From: an uncultured Desulfobacter sp.
GTDB taxonomy: Bacteria > Desulfobacterota > Desulfobacteria > Desulfobacterales > Desulfobacteraceae
Direction: 5' to 3'
NCBI RefSeq assembly: GCF_963665355.1
Contig: NZ_OY762229.1
Span: 2,046,001-2,110,000 of the forward strand
DNA length: 64,000 nt
In this document: positions 45,392 to 55,527 of the stretch, piece after piece
Position numbering within the stretch: the first letter of the stretch is position 1
How the letters are laid out: each line of letters begins with the position of its first letter
Program-made: the position numbers and the translations under genes
The notes under the pieces: generated by a model
What the model was told of the DNA's origin: nothing
Seen by the model: the letters and a program-made list of their open reading frames with translations, nothing else
The model's database searches: none

Positions 45392-47494
45392 ATGGAAAAA
45401 GTTGTATCAGCCGATATCGGCGGCAAAGAATTGACCATCAGTACGGGGAAAATTGCCAAACAGGCCTCGGGGGCAGTGGTGGTGCAGTACGGAGAAGCCG
45501 TGGTTCTTGTCACTGCCGTGGCTGCCAAAGATGCCAAAAATGACATGGATTTTTTGCCCCTGTCCGTGGAGTACCAGGAAAAAATTTATGCGGCGGGCAG
45601 AATTCCGGGCAACTATTTCAGACGGGAAATCGGCCGGCCCTCGGAGCATGAAACCTTGAACGCCCGTCTCATTGACCGGCCCATCCGGCCTCTGTTTGAA
45701 GATGGCTATAATTTTGAAACCCAGGTGATCGCAACCGTATTGTCCACGGATAAGTTGTGCGACCCGGGCATACTTGCCATGATCGGGGCTTCTGCGGCCC
45801 TGGAAATATCCGACATCCCCTTTAACGGTCCCATTGCCGGCGTCAAGGTGGGGCGGGTCAACGGGCAGTTCATTGCAAACCCCACGCCTGAACAAATGGA
45901 GCAAAGCGACATTGATTTGACCGTGGCCGGTTCCAAAACCGGTGTGGTCATGGTGGAAGGCGGGGCTGACATCGTATCTGAAAAAGAGATGCTGGATGCC
46001 ATTTTCTTTGGCCATGAAGCCATTCAGCCTGCCATTGCCCTTCAAGAAGAGTTGAAGAACAGTGTGGGTAAGGAAAAACGCACGTTTATACCGCCTAAAA
46101 AAGATGAGGCCCTTGCCGCCAAGGTTCAGGAGTGGGCATGGGACAAGATTCATGAAAAGGTGCAGATTAAAACCAAAATCGAGCGTCAGAATGCCATCAG
46201 CGCACTTAAGGATGAGGCCGTTGCCCAGTTTGAGTCTGAACATCCGGAAAAAGTCAAAGAGATCAAGGAAGTGTTCAGCAAAACCGTGAAAAAGGTGTCC
46301 AGGGATATTGTTCTCAAAGAGGGCAGACGCATTGACGGCCGGGCCTTTGATGAGATCCGTCAGATCACCTGTGAAGTGGGCTGCCTGCCCCGGCCGCATG
46401 GTTCGGCCCTGTTCACCCGTGGTGAAACCCAGGTTTTAGGCGTACTTACCTTGGGGTCGGGCCTGGACGAACAGCGTCTGGAAACCCTGAATTCCGGCAA
46501 TGAGACCCGGACATTTATGCTGCACTATAACTTTCCTCCATTTTCCGTTGGTGAGGTAAAGCGTCCGGGCGGACCGTCCCGCCGGGATATCGGCCATGGG
46601 AACCTGGCCCAACGGGCGCTGAGCCGGGTTATCCCCCCCAATAAGGAATTCGAATACACCATCCGGCTGGTGGGTGAAGTCATGGAATCCAACGGGTCCT
46701 CTTCCATGGGAACCGTCTGCTCCGGGTGTCTGGCCCTGATGGACGGCGGTGTTCCCATAAAAGCCCCGGTATCCGGCATTGCCATGGGCCTGGTGTCCGA
46801 TGAAAACAACACGGTTGTCCTTTCCGATATCCTTGGAGACGAAGACCATTTCGGCGACATGGACTTCAAAGTTGCCGGTACCAAAGACGGCATTACCGCA
46901 CTGCAGATGGACATCAAGATCAACGAATTGTCCAGACAGATTATGGAAACCGCTCTGAATCAGGCCAACGGCGGCCGTCTGCATATTCTTCAGAAAATGC
47001 TTGATACCCTGAATCAATCACGGACGGACATATCGCCCCATGCCCCCAAAATCGTATCCATCCAGATCAATAAAGACAAGATCCGGGATCTCATCGGACC
47101 GGGAGGCAAGGTCATCCGGGCACTGCAGGCCGATACCAACACCACCATTGAGGTGGATGATGACGGCACTGTGAAGATTGCCGCAGAAAACGAAGATGAT
47201 TCCGCCAAAGCCCTGGCCATGGTGAAAGATATTGCCATGGACCCGGAGATTGGTGCCATCTATGAAGGTGCCGTGGTAAAAATTACCGATTTTGGCGCCT
47301 TTGTGAACATCAAGTCCGGCACGGACGGCCTGGTCCACATTTCGGAGCTGGCAGATTACCGGGTTAAGAAAGTTACTGACGTGGTCAATGAAGGCGACGT
47401 GATCAAGGTCAAGGTGCTGGATATCACCCGGGACGGAAAAATAAAACTTTCCTACAAGGCTGCTAAAAAAGATGCCGAAGAAGCGGAAAAATAG
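45392..47494 (+). CDS. pnp: Polyribonucleotide nucleotidyltransferase (PNPase)
   Basis: PNPase degrades RNA 3' to 5' with phosphate. The 700 residues hold two RNase PH domains, a KH domain ([15 protein letters not shown]) and an S1 domain ([20 protein letters not shown]). Conserved catalytic [11 protein letters not shown] and the phosphate site SNGSSSMGT are intact. ATG 45392 is preceded by AGGAGA; the upstream frame from 45287 adds 35 unrelated residues. The end overlaps the next gene by 23 bases. Confidence 0.96.
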   Translation: MEKVVSADIGGKELTISTGKIAKQASGAVVVQYGEAVVLVTAVAAKDAKNDMDFLPLSVEYQEKIYAAGRIPGNYFRREIGRPSEHETLNARLIDRPIRPLFEDGYNFETQVIATVLSTDKLCDPGILAMIGASAALEISDIPFNGPIAGVKVGRVNGQFIANPTPEQMEQSDIDLTVAGSKTGVVMVEGGADIVSEKEMLDAIFFGHEAIQPAIALQEELKNSVGKEKRTFIPPKKDEALAAKVQEWAWDKIHEKVQIKTKIERQNAISALKDEAVAQFESEHPEKVKEIKEVFSKTVKKVSRDIVLKEGRRIDGRAFDEIRQITCEVGCLPRPHGSALFTRGETQVLGVLTLGSGLDEQRLETLNSGNETRTFMLHYNFPPFSVGEVKRPGGPSRRDIGHGNLAQRALSRVIPPNKEFEYTIRLVGEVMESNGSSSMGTVCSGCLALMDGGVPIKAPVSGIAMGLVSDENNTVVLSDILGDEDHFGDMDFKVAGTKDGITALQMDIKINELSRQIMETALNQANGGRLHILQKMLDTLNQSRTDISPHAPKIVSIQINKDKIRDLIGPGGKVIRALQADTNTTIEVDDDGTVKIAAENEDDSAKALAMVKDIAMDPEIGAIYEGAVVKITDFGAFVNIKSGTDGLVHISELADYRVKKVTDVVNEGDVIKVKVLDITRDGKIKLSYKAAKKDAEEAEK

Positions 47495-48260
47495 TTCGTT
47501 TTGCCTGTGTCCCCTTGCCAGCGGCAGCAAGGGGAACGCTATATTTGTATCCACACCGGATACCGCCGTACTGGTTGATGCAGGGCTTTCAGGCATAGAG
47601 CTCCAGCGCCGGATGGCTGCCGTGGGCAGGGCGCCGGAAGAACTGAAAGCCATCATCATCACCCACGAACATACCGATCACATCAAAGGGGCGGGGATAT
47701 TGAGCCGCAGGTTCAATATCCCTGTTTATGCAACATCCGAGACCTTTAACGCCTGCCAGGGGTTGGGTAAAATCGACCAGGTCAATTTCTTTGAATGCGG
47801 ATCTGCTTTTGAGATCGGCTCCCTGACCGTCAACCCCTTCTCCATCAGCCACGATGCCTGCGATCCTGCGGGCCTGACCTTGAAACACCAGGGAAAAAAG
47901 ATCGGCATTGCCACGGACCTTGGTGTGGTCACAAATCTTGTGCGAACCCATTTAAGCGGTGCCCATGCCATTTATATTGAGGCCAATCACGATCCGGACA
48001 TGCTCATGGCCGGCCCCTATCCCTGGCACTTGAAGCAGCGGATTCAGTCGCGAACAGGGCATCTTTCCAACCAGGAAGCAAGGGATCTGGTGGCGCAAAT
48101 TTCACACGATGACCTTGCCCATGTGATTCTTGCCCATTTAAGCGAAGAAAATAATTCTGTTGAAAAAGCAGCCACAGAGATGTCTAAAAATCTTGACCCG
48201 TTGTCCACGGCGCTGTATGTTGCAGGACCAGACCAGCCCGGCGAAATGATTTGGCTCTAA
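47472..48260 (+). CDS. YycJ/WalJ-like MBL-fold hydrolase
   Basis: A 262-residue metallo-beta-lactamase-fold protein. The zinc motif is THEHTDH (H65, H67, D69, H70). The N-terminal [14 protein letters not shown] and later [10 protein letters not shown] and [10 protein letters not shown] match the YycJ/WalJ family, which includes proposed exonucleases. Starts at ATG 47472, inside the last codons of pnp, in a different frame, so the two are coupled. Its substrate is not shown by sequence. Confidence 0.88.
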   Translation: MPKKRKNSSFCLCPLASGSKGNAIFVSTPDTAVLVDAGLSGIELQRRMAAVGRAPEELKAIIITHEHTDHIKGAGILSRRFNIPVYATSETFNACQGLGKIDQVNFFECGSAFEIGSLTVNPFSISHDACDPAGLTLKHQGKKIGIATDLGVVTNLVRTHLSGAHAIYIEANHDPDMLMAGPYPWHLKQRIQSRTGHLSNQEARDLVAQISHDDLAHVILAHLSEENNSVEKAATEMSKNLDPLSTALYVAGPDQPGEMIWL

Positions 48261-48390
48261 CTGGACGTCCATGGTATGTTCCATCCTGGTGTCACCATAC
48301 CTGGCAGTTTGGTAAAGATTTAAGATAACGGTTTTCTCATTGCCCCCGGCATCGGGGTGTATTGTCCATACCCTTAAGGGTTGTGAAGTC

Positions 48391-49851
48391 ATGCGCTATG
48401 CTTTGATCCCAGCTGTACTGATGTCGGTTTGTATTGCCGGCTGCAATCTGATATCCCCTGACCCCGCAGCTGTGATACCCGTTGAAATTCCTGAGACCTA
48501 TACTCATCAGACAGATACCGGTACATCCGGGGCCGGTGAAGAAAATCAGGCCGGCGGATGGTGGCTGACCTTTGGCGTTGATGAACTGAGCCACTTGATC
48601 CGGACGGGCCTTGGCGCAAATTACGATCTCAAAGTGCTTAAAGCCCAGGCGGATCAGGCCCTGGCTGATGTGAAAGGCGAAAAATCAAATCTTGGTCCCA
48701 CCCTTGATTACTCCCTTGGCGGAGAGCAAAACGATTCCCAATCCAAAAACAGCGGCCAGTCATCCTCCTCGGACCATGATCACAAATACACGGCTTCCCT
48801 GAATGCCGAATATACACTGGATCTGTGGGGGAAAAATCTTGCCGATGTTAATGCAAGAGAACTTGAATATCTGGCGGCACTCCAGGACCTGGAGGACGGG
48901 GCACTATCCCTGTCCACCGACATTGCCGATACCTGGGTGGATATTTTGTCCGTGCGCACCCGCATGGAAGTGCTGACGCGGCAGATAGAAGCCAACCGGA
49001 TGACCTTAAAGCTGCAGGAGTTACGTTTCAGTAACGGCAAGGCCACGGCCCTGGATGTGTCCCAACAGCGCCAGGCCCTGGCCCAGGTGCTCTCTGCCAT
49101 GCCTCTGCTTGAAAAAGAGGAAAAACAACTGGTCAATGCCATGGGCCTGTATTTGGGCCAGACACCAGGGACACCTGTGGCGATTTCCATCACTCAATTT
49201 CCCCAAACCTTTCTGGCGCCCCAGCCCGGCATTCCGGCGGATCTGCTGGAAAACCGGGCTGATATCAGGGCCGCCCGAATGCGCCTTGACGCGGCTGCCC
49301 TGGACGTGGAAGCGGCCAGGGCTGATCTGTTGCCCGATCTGACCCTGTCTGCCTCGGCTGTTTTTTCCAGCGGCTCCCTGGATCTTTTATTCCAGAACTG
49401 GGTGCTCTCCCTGGGCGCTGCCCTGGCAGGGCCTTTACTGGACGCAGGTGAACGTAACGCTGAAATTGAGCGCACCCGGGCCGTGGTTCGTGAAGAGGTG
49501 AATACCTATGCCAAAACCTTTGCCAATGCCATCTGCGAGGTGGAGGATGCCCTGGTGGCCATTGACCGCCAGAAAGCATATATTGAGCTATTAGAGCAGC
49601 AGCTGACCGCTGTCAAGATGACCCTGCAGGACGCACGGGTTCAGTATTTGAACGGCCAGAGTAGTTATCTGAACTATCTTGAAGCCTGGGCCTCCATGGA
49701 GAGCCTTGAGCGCCAGCTGGTCAGCGAGCAGGCAACCTATGTCAAAGAGCGGATTGCACTTTTTAAAGTAACAGGCCGGCGGGATTCTTTTCTCAATGAG
49801 CCCCCGTTCAAGGAGACCCCGGCCCAGGATAATCATGTCGGAGCCAAGTAA
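48391..49851 (+). CDS. Outer-membrane efflux lipoprotein (NodT/OprM-type)
   Basis: A 486-residue TolC-superfamily channel. It begins with a lipoprotein signal, with IAGC as lipobox (cysteine at residue 14-15 of MRYALIPAVL...), so it is likely anchored in the outer membrane by lipid. Two repeats of outer-membrane efflux helices follow (about 70-270 and 280-480). ATG 48391 is chosen because the signal peptide starts there; the open frame from 48340 adds 17 unrelated residues. First of the operon with adaptor and RND pump. Confidence 0.92.
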   Translation: MRYALIPAVLMSVCIAGCNLISPDPAAVIPVEIPETYTHQTDTGTSGAGEENQAGGWWLTFGVDELSHLIRTGLGANYDLKVLKAQADQALADVKGEKSNLGPTLDYSLGGEQNDSQSKNSGQSSSSDHDHKYTASLNAEYTLDLWGKNLADVNARELEYLAALQDLEDGALSLSTDIADTWVDILSVRTRMEVLTRQIEANRMTLKLQELRFSNGKATALDVSQQRQALAQVLSAMPLLEKEEKQLVNAMGLYLGQTPGTPVAISITQFPQTFLAPQPGIPADLLENRADIRAARMRLDAAALDVEAARADLLPDLTLSASAVFSSGSLDLLFQNWVLSLGAALAGPLLDAGERNAEIERTRAVVREEVNTYAKTFANAICEVEDALVAIDRQKAYIELLEQQLTAVKMTLQDARVQYLNGQSSYLNYLEAWASMESLERQLVSEQATYVKERIALFKVTGRRDSFLNEPPFKETPAQDNHVGAK

Positions 49852-49854
49852 TCC

Positions 49855-51039
49855 ATGAATCAGACTTCTTCACAGACATCTGTGAGCGTGACCCTTTTGA
49901 AAATTCTTCTGCCTGTCTGCCTGGTTGCCGCAGGTGTTGTCGGATTCTTGTACTACAAATCAAAAACAGTGGAGTTCAAGCGCAAACCTGCTGCAAAAAC
50001 AGTTCCGGTGGTGGATGTCATGGAAGTGAATCCCAGCCGGGTCACAGCCCAGGTCCGGGCCATGGGTACGGTCCGGCCGGACCGGGACGTGGTGATAAAA
50101 TCCCATGTGGCCGGAACGATCATCCAGGTGGCCCCGCAATTTGTCCAGGGAGGATTAATCCCCAAAGGACAGACCATGGTCCGCATTGATCCGGCGGACT
50201 ATCAGCTGGCCGTGAACAAGGCCCAAAGCGCATTGGCCCAGGCCCAGGCTGATTTTGAAATTGAAAAGGGCCAGCAGCAGATCGCCAGGGAAGAGCTCAA
50301 GCTCATGGCCCAGATGTCCCCCGGCGGGGTGCCGGAGACCAGTCTGATTTTAAGAAAACCCCAGCTCGAACAGGCCAGGGCTGCCGTGGACAGTGCCGGA
50401 AGTGACCTTGAAACCGCACGTCTGGACCTGGAACGAACGCGGATTTGTGCCCCTTTCCATGCCCTGGTGCTCTCCAAAGAGGTGGATGCCGGTGCCATGA
50501 CCGCAGCCCAGGGGCCTCTTGCCACCCTGGTGGATGTGACCTGCTACCAGGTGGAGGTCCAGATTCCCCTGGACCGTCTGGACCGGATTCGGATCCATGA
50601 AACCAAGGGGAGTCCTGCGCGTATCCGTTCCCTTTATGCCGGCCGGGAATGGCAGGGCCGCGTGGTACGTACCACAGGGGCGGTAACCGAGCAAAGCCGC
50701 ATGGCCGGCGTCATTATCCGGGTGGATGATCCCCTGGGGCTGGGGCCATCCAAAGGCCGTCCGGCCATGCTGCTGGATGATCACGTGGAAGCAATTATTG
50801 AAGGGCAGGCCTTTGACGATGTGTTTGCCTTGCCCCGGACCCTGATCCGGGAAGATTCCAGTTTATGGATATATAAAGACGGACACCTGGAGATCCGCAA
50901 GGTGGCCCCTGTGTGGATTGAAAATGACCGTGTGTTTATTCAGTCCGGGCTTTTCCCCGGGGATCTTGTGGTCTCCTCTGAACTTTCCGCGCCTGTGGAG
51001 GGTATGGCATTGACCCTTGCTTCAAAAGGGAGTGAATAA
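49855..51039 (+). CDS. RND efflux periplasmic adaptor (HlyD-family)
   Basis: The 394-residue membrane-fusion protein links pump and channel. Residues 17-35 form an N-terminal membrane anchor. The barrel-sandwich part (VKSHVAGTIIQVAPQFVQGG-like region at about 80-105) and a coiled coil (about 120-195) rich in Gln and Ala follow, then the beta-barrel. ATG 49855 is three bases after the channel gene; its stop overlaps the pump start by one base (TAATG). Confidence 0.93.
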   Translation: MNQTSSQTSVSVTLLKILLPVCLVAAGVVGFLYYKSKTVEFKRKPAAKTVPVVDVMEVNPSRVTAQVRAMGTVRPDRDVVIKSHVAGTIIQVAPQFVQGGLIPKGQTMVRIDPADYQLAVNKAQSALAQAQADFEIEKGQQQIAREELKLMAQMSPGGVPETSLILRKPQLEQARAAVDSAGSDLETARLDLERTRICAPFHALVLSKEVDAGAMTAAQGPLATLVDVTCYQVEVQIPLDRLDRIRIHETKGSPARIRSLYAGREWQGRVVRTTGAVTEQSRMAGVIIRVDDPLGLGPSKGRPAMLLDDHVEAIIEGQAFDDVFALPRTLIREDSSLWIYKDGHLEIRKVAPVWIENDRVFIQSGLFPGDLVVSSELSAPVEGMALTLASKGSE

Positions 51040-54000
51040 TGTCTGAACACAACTCTGGGCTTCCCGCCCCTTCAGGCCACGGCCCCAAGGGCGCCATCGC
51101 CTGGATGGCCGGCAATACCGTGGCGGCCAATCTGCTCATGGTGGTTTTTCTTGTGGGCGGCCTTTTCATGGGGGGGAACATCAAGCAGGAGGTGTTCCCC
51201 GAATTCACCCTGGATATGGTGACTGTTTCCGTGTCATATCCAGGGGCCAGCCCCGAAGAGGTGGAGTCCGGCATTATTCTGGCCGTGGAAGAGGCTGTGC
51301 GGGATATTGAAGGCATTGATGAAATTACATCCGAGGCTTCCGAAGGACGTGCGTCTATCACCATAGAGGCCCTGGACGGGGCTGACGTTACCCGGTTGTG
51401 GCAGGAGATCTCAAGCGAGGTGGACCGCATCGACACCTTTCCGGATGAAGCTGAAGACCCGGTGGTCGCCATTGCCTCCCGGCAGCGGGAAGTGATGCGG
51501 CTGGCCCTTTACGGGGATGCTCCCGAAACCACCATGCGGGACCTTGCCGACAATATCCGGGACAGGTTTTTGTCCGATCCTGACATTACCCAGGTGGAAC
51601 TTGAAGGTATCAGGGAGCGGGAAATTCTGGTGGAGATCTCCACCAACACCCTGCGGCGCTACGGCATGACCCTGTCCGATGTGGCGGACGCCATCTCCAC
51701 GGCGTCTGTGGAGCTGGGTGGCGGAGCCATCAAATCCGGGGGCGGAGATATCCTGCTGCGCATTAAATCCCGGAAAGATTATGCCCTGCAATATGCAAAG
51801 CTGCCCGTTCTCACCCGGGAGGACGGATCCCAGCTGGTGCTGTCTGATATTGCCCAAGTAAGAGAGGGGTTTGAGGATTCGGCCTCCTGGGCCTCATTTA
51901 ACGGCAAGCGGGCCATTACGATTGCTGTTTACCGGGTGGGAAAACAGACCCCCACCAGAGTGGCCGACGCCACCAAAAAGATGCTGGAGATCATCAATGA
52001 CGACCTGCCCGATGGGATTCACATAAGCATTGTCAGGGACCTGTCCAAAATCTTTGCCCAAAGGGCGGATCTTTTATTGGGAAACGCCTATTGGGGCCTT
52101 GCCCTGGTCTTTTTATGCCTTGCCCTGTTCCTTGAAATCCGCCTGGCCTTCTGGGTCTGTCTGGGTATCCCCATTTCATTTTTGGGGTCCTTTATCTTTT
52201 TATCCGCAGCCAATTTTACCATCAATATGGTCAGTATGTTCGCCTTCATCGTCACCCTGGGCATCGTGGTGGACGATGCCGTTGTGGTGGGGGAAAATAT
52301 TTATTATTGCCGGCGCCAGGGCATGGGATTTCTGGACGCGTCCATCCAGGGGACAAAAACCATTACCGTTCCCGTATTCTTTTCCGTGATCACCAATATG
52401 GTCACCTTTATGCCCATCATGTACATCCCGGGCATAATGGGAAAGATTTTTAAAACCATGCCGCTGGTGGTGGTGGCGGTGTTTGGTGTCTCTTTAATAG
52501 AAAGCCTGTTTATCCTGCCGGCCCATTTAAGCCATCCCAGCCGCCCTTTATTTTTCCCCTTGAATGTTCTTGAGGCGTGGCAGGAAAAGTTTTCTGAAAA
52601 ATTTGAAGCCGTTATCAAAACCGTGTACGGCAGGTTTTTGTCCGTACTGCTGAATTGGCGGTATACGGTGGTTGCCCTGGGGACGGCCCTGTTGCTGATT
52701 ACCTTCGGGTATGTGAAATCCGGAAAAATGGGCATGGTCCCGTTTCCCAGGGTGGAATCCGATTACGCCTTTTGTGAGATTTACCTGCCCTATGGCACGC
52801 CTGAAAACCGTGTGCGTGAAGTGGAAACACTCCTGGTGACATCGGCGGGAAAGACCGTGGATGAAAATGGAAAGGAGTCGTTGTCCACGGGGATTTTTTC
52901 CCAGGTCAGTGAGAACCATATTGAGGCGAGGATCTATCTGACTGATCCCGAGGTGCGTCCGGTATCCACCTCCGAGGTCACCCGGATCTGGCGGGAAAAA
53001 ACCGGTGCGGTCACGGGTGTTGAGACCATGACTTTTGAAGCCAACCGGGGTGGTCCCGGTTCCGGCAAAAGCCTGACCATATCCCTGAGTCACCGGGATA
53101 CGAAGATTCTGAACCGGGCCGGTGAGGACCTTGCTGAGCATCTGGCTGAATACACCATGGTTTCGGACATTGATGACGGATCTGCCCAGGGAAAACGGCA
53201 GTTCGACATCACCCTGACCCCCGCAGGGCACCGCATGGGGCTGACACCCAGAACCATTGCCGACAAAATTCGCAATGCGTACCAGGGCGTTGAGGCGGTA
53301 AAAAACCAGAGGGGGCGAAATGAGGTCACGGTACGGGTGCGCCTGGCCGGAGAAGAACGCAATTCCGAAACCGCATTTGAAAATTATGTGCTTAGGACCC
53401 CCAACGGGGAGATCATGCTTCGGGATGCCATTGAGACCGTCAGGGGCCGGGCTTATACCGTGATCAGCCGGACCAACGGGCAGCGTGAAATCCAGGTTAC
53501 AGCCAATGTGAACCCCCAGTCCATGTCTGAAAATATAATCCGGGACATGAAGCAGGAGATCCTGCCGTCCCTTGTGAGTCGGTATCCGGGCTTGTCCTAC
53601 GGGTTCAAGGGTAAACAGGAAGAGGTCAAAGAGAGTGTGGGAGCCTTGGTCAAGGGTTTGGCACTGGCGTTATTTTGTGTGTTCGCGCTTCTGGCCATTC
53701 CCTTTAAAAGTTATTTTCAGCCATTGATCATCATGCTGTGCATTCCCTTCGGCATGATCGGTGCCGTGGCCGGACATATCATCATGGGGTACTCCCTTTC
53801 CGTTATGAGTCTGTTCGGCATTGTGGCCATGTCCGGCGTGGTGGTCAACGACTCTTTGGTGCTCATCGATTTTTCCAACCGGCTGGTGCGTGGGGGCATG
53901 CCTGTGGCGGCGGCAATCCGGGCCGCCGGAATACAGCGGTTCAGGCCCATTCTTCTGACAACGCTGACCACCTGCGGGGGACTGGCACCCATCATTACGG

Positions 54001-54140
54001 AAACGTCGCGCCAGGCAAAGTTTCTTATTCCCATGGCCATTTCTCTGGGGTTCGGAATTCTTTTTGCCACGCTGATTACCCTGGGACTTGTGCCCTGTCT
54101 TTACCTGATATTGGAAGACATCAAGGGCATTTTTAAATGA
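51039..54140 (+). CDS. RND efflux pump, inner-membrane permease
   Basis: A 1033-residue proton-driven RND transporter with the normal two-fold layout: 12 membrane helices and two large periplasmic loops (about 40-330 and 560-870). Helix 4 has GIVVDDAVVVGENIY, with the paired aspartates used in proton relay. GVVVNDSLVLIDFSNRL marks helix 10. The export substrate is not known; the form is closer to HAE1/HAE2-like drug or envelope-compound pumps than to CusA metal pumps since the CusA methionines are not evident. It is coupled to the adaptor and, by a four-base overlap region, to the DUF362 gene. Confidence 0.93.
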   Translation: MSEHNSGLPAPSGHGPKGAIAWMAGNTVAANLLMVVFLVGGLFMGGNIKQEVFPEFTLDMVTVSVSYPGASPEEVESGIILAVEEAVRDIEGIDEITSEASEGRASITIEALDGADVTRLWQEISSEVDRIDTFPDEAEDPVVAIASRQREVMRLALYGDAPETTMRDLADNIRDRFLSDPDITQVELEGIREREILVEISTNTLRRYGMTLSDVADAISTASVELGGGAIKSGGGDILLRIKSRKDYALQYAKLPVLTREDGSQLVLSDIAQVREGFEDSASWASFNGKRAITIAVYRVGKQTPTRVADATKKMLEIINDDLPDGIHISIVRDLSKIFAQRADLLLGNAYWGLALVFLCLALFLEIRLAFWVCLGIPISFLGSFIFLSAANFTINMVSMFAFIVTLGIVVDDAVVVGENIYYCRRQGMGFLDASIQGTKTITVPVFFSVITNMVTFMPIMYIPGIMGKIFKTMPLVVVAVFGVSLIESLFILPAHLSHPSRPLFFPLNVLEAWQEKFSEKFEAVIKTVYGRFLSVLLNWRYTVVALGTALLLITFGYVKSGKMGMVPFPRVESDYAFCEIYLPYGTPENRVREVETLLVTSAGKTVDENGKESLSTGIFSQVSENHIEARIYLTDPEVRPVSTSEVTRIWREKTGAVTGVETMTFEANRGGPGSGKSLTISLSHRDTKILNRAGEDLAEHLAEYTMVSDIDDGSAQGKRQFDITLTPAGHRMGLTPRTIADKIRNAYQGVEAVKNQRGRNEVTVRVRLAGEERNSETAFENYVLRTPNGEIMLRDAIETVRGRAYTVISRTNGQREIQVTANVNPQSMSENIIRDMKQEILPSLVSRYPGLSYGFKGKQEEVKESVGALVKGLALALFCVFALLAIPFKSYFQPLIIMLCIPFGMIGAVAGHIIMGYSLSVMSLFGIVAMSGVVVNDSLVLIDFSNRLVRGGMPVAAAIRAAGIQRFRPILLTTLTTCGGLAPIITETSRQAKFLIPMAISLGFGILFATLITLGLVPCLYLILEDIKGIFK

Positions 54141-54151
54141 AGGGATCTTTT

Positions 54152-55294
54152 ATGACTAATGTGGCCCTTTGTGCCTGTCCGGACTATGACGAGGCAAATG
54201 TGGCGTCTGCAGTGGAACGTGCCGTGACTCTGTGCGGGGGCATGGATAAGTTTGTCAGGCCGGGACAGCGTGTGCTGCTCAAACCCAATATGCTCAGTGC
54301 CGCGCCTTTGGAACAGCGGGTGACCACAGACCCCAGCGTCGTGCGTGCTGTGGGGCAACTGGTGTTGAAGGCCGGGGGGCGGGTCATTATCGGAGACAGT
54401 CCGGCCATTGACAAGGTGTCCCGTATTTCCCGGGTGACCGGCATGACAGAGGTGGCCAAAGAGCTTGGGGCAGACTTGATTGAGTTCAGTCGGCCCACCC
54501 TGGCCAAGACACCCCGGGGTTCCATATACCAGGCCCTGGAACTGGAACAGACCGTGTTGTCGGCGGATGTGGTCATCAACCTGCCCAAGCTGAAGACCCA
54601 TTGCATGATGCTTTTAACCATGGGGGTCAAAAATCTTTTCGGTGCCGTGGTGGGGCCCCGTAAAAGCCAGTGGCATATGCACGCAGGGGACGACCGGATT
54701 ATGTTCGCCGATCTTTTGCTGGACATCTATCGCACCATCACGCCGGCCCTGACCATCCTTGACGGTGTCTGGAGTATGCAGGGCCGGGGGCCCAATAACG
54801 GCACACCTTGTCATTCAGGTTTTCTGGCCGCATCCTGTGATCCTCTGGCCATGGATCTGGCCCTGGCACCTTTGCTGGGTGCGCACCGGACAAGTTTTCC
54901 TCTGTATGGCGCAGCTGTCCGCAGGGGCTTTGCCAAACCCGATGGTGCGGATCTTCGGCTGATTGGCGACGATCCCAATACGCTAATCCCCAAAGATTTT
55001 CAATTGCCGGTATTGGAATCAGCCATGATGGTGCCGGGATTTCTTTCCGGACTGATGCGAAAACACCTGACCTCCCGGCCTGTCCAGGACCCTATGCTGT
55101 GCCAGGGGTGCGGCAAATGCCAACAGGTTTGTCCGCCGGGAAGCCTTAAGCTGATGCAAAACCGCAGGGCCGTCATTGATCATTTGACCTGCATCCGTTG
55201 TTATTGCTGCCAGGAGGTCTGCCCGGCAGACGCCATCCATTTTAAAACAGGCGCGCTGGTGGGAATTATCGAGCGGTTGCGCTCATTTTTTTAG
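54152..55294 (+). CDS. DUF362 protein with two 4Fe-4S motifs
   Basis: A 380-residue DUF362 protein. The DUF362 domain spans about 30-270 (VLLKPNMLSA, then VVINLPKLKTHCMMLLTMGV). Its C-terminus is a two-cluster ferredoxin: CQGCGKCQQVCP (about 321-332) and CIRCYCCQEVCP (about 351-362). I choose ATG 54152, six bases after AGGGA; the ATG at 54137, overlapping the pump stop, is the alternative. Function is unknown; related proteins are linked with redox or iron-sulfur processes. A degraded copy of its 3' end occurs at 59316-59390. Confidence 0.9.
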   Translation: MTNVALCACPDYDEANVASAVERAVTLCGGMDKFVRPGQRVLLKPNMLSAAPLEQRVTTDPSVVRAVGQLVLKAGGRVIIGDSPAIDKVSRISRVTGMTEVAKELGADLIEFSRPTLAKTPRGSIYQALELEQTVLSADVVINLPKLKTHCMMLLTMGVKNLFGAVVGPRKSQWHMHAGDDRIMFADLLLDIYRTITPALTILDGVWSMQGRGPNNGTPCHSGFLAASCDPLAMDLALAPLLGAHRTSFPLYGAAVRRGFAKPDGADLRLIGDDPNTLIPKDFQLPVLESAMMVPGFLSGLMRKHLTSRPVQDPMLCQGCGKCQQVCPPGSLKLMQNRRAVIDHLTCIRCYCCQEVCPADAIHFKTGALVGIIERLRSFF

Positions 55295-55527
55295 CACCAA
55301 CTGTACACCCTGAGCATCCGTCCCACCACTTTTCCCGAATCCACATGCACCCCAAACAAACTGCCACCCAACTTTGGCAGCCGTTTAAAATAACGCTTAT
55401 CTATTCATCAATAATTTCTAACCGGCCTCTAATCCCATACATATAAAAAAACATCTATACAGTTGACATCCAGTTCATCGGGAGGCAGTTAGTGGTTTAA
55501 TTTATTTTAAAAAAGGAGAAGAGTGCA

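Noticed and set aside
45407-46399. 330-residue minus-strand frame opposite pnp
   Set aside because: The opposite strand carries the well-conserved PNPase; the composition of this frame is that of a shadow.
47472-47494. Start of the MBL hydrolase inside pnp as an annotation error
   Set aside because: Later starts would remove the conserved ASGSKGN region, so the 23-base overlap is probably real.
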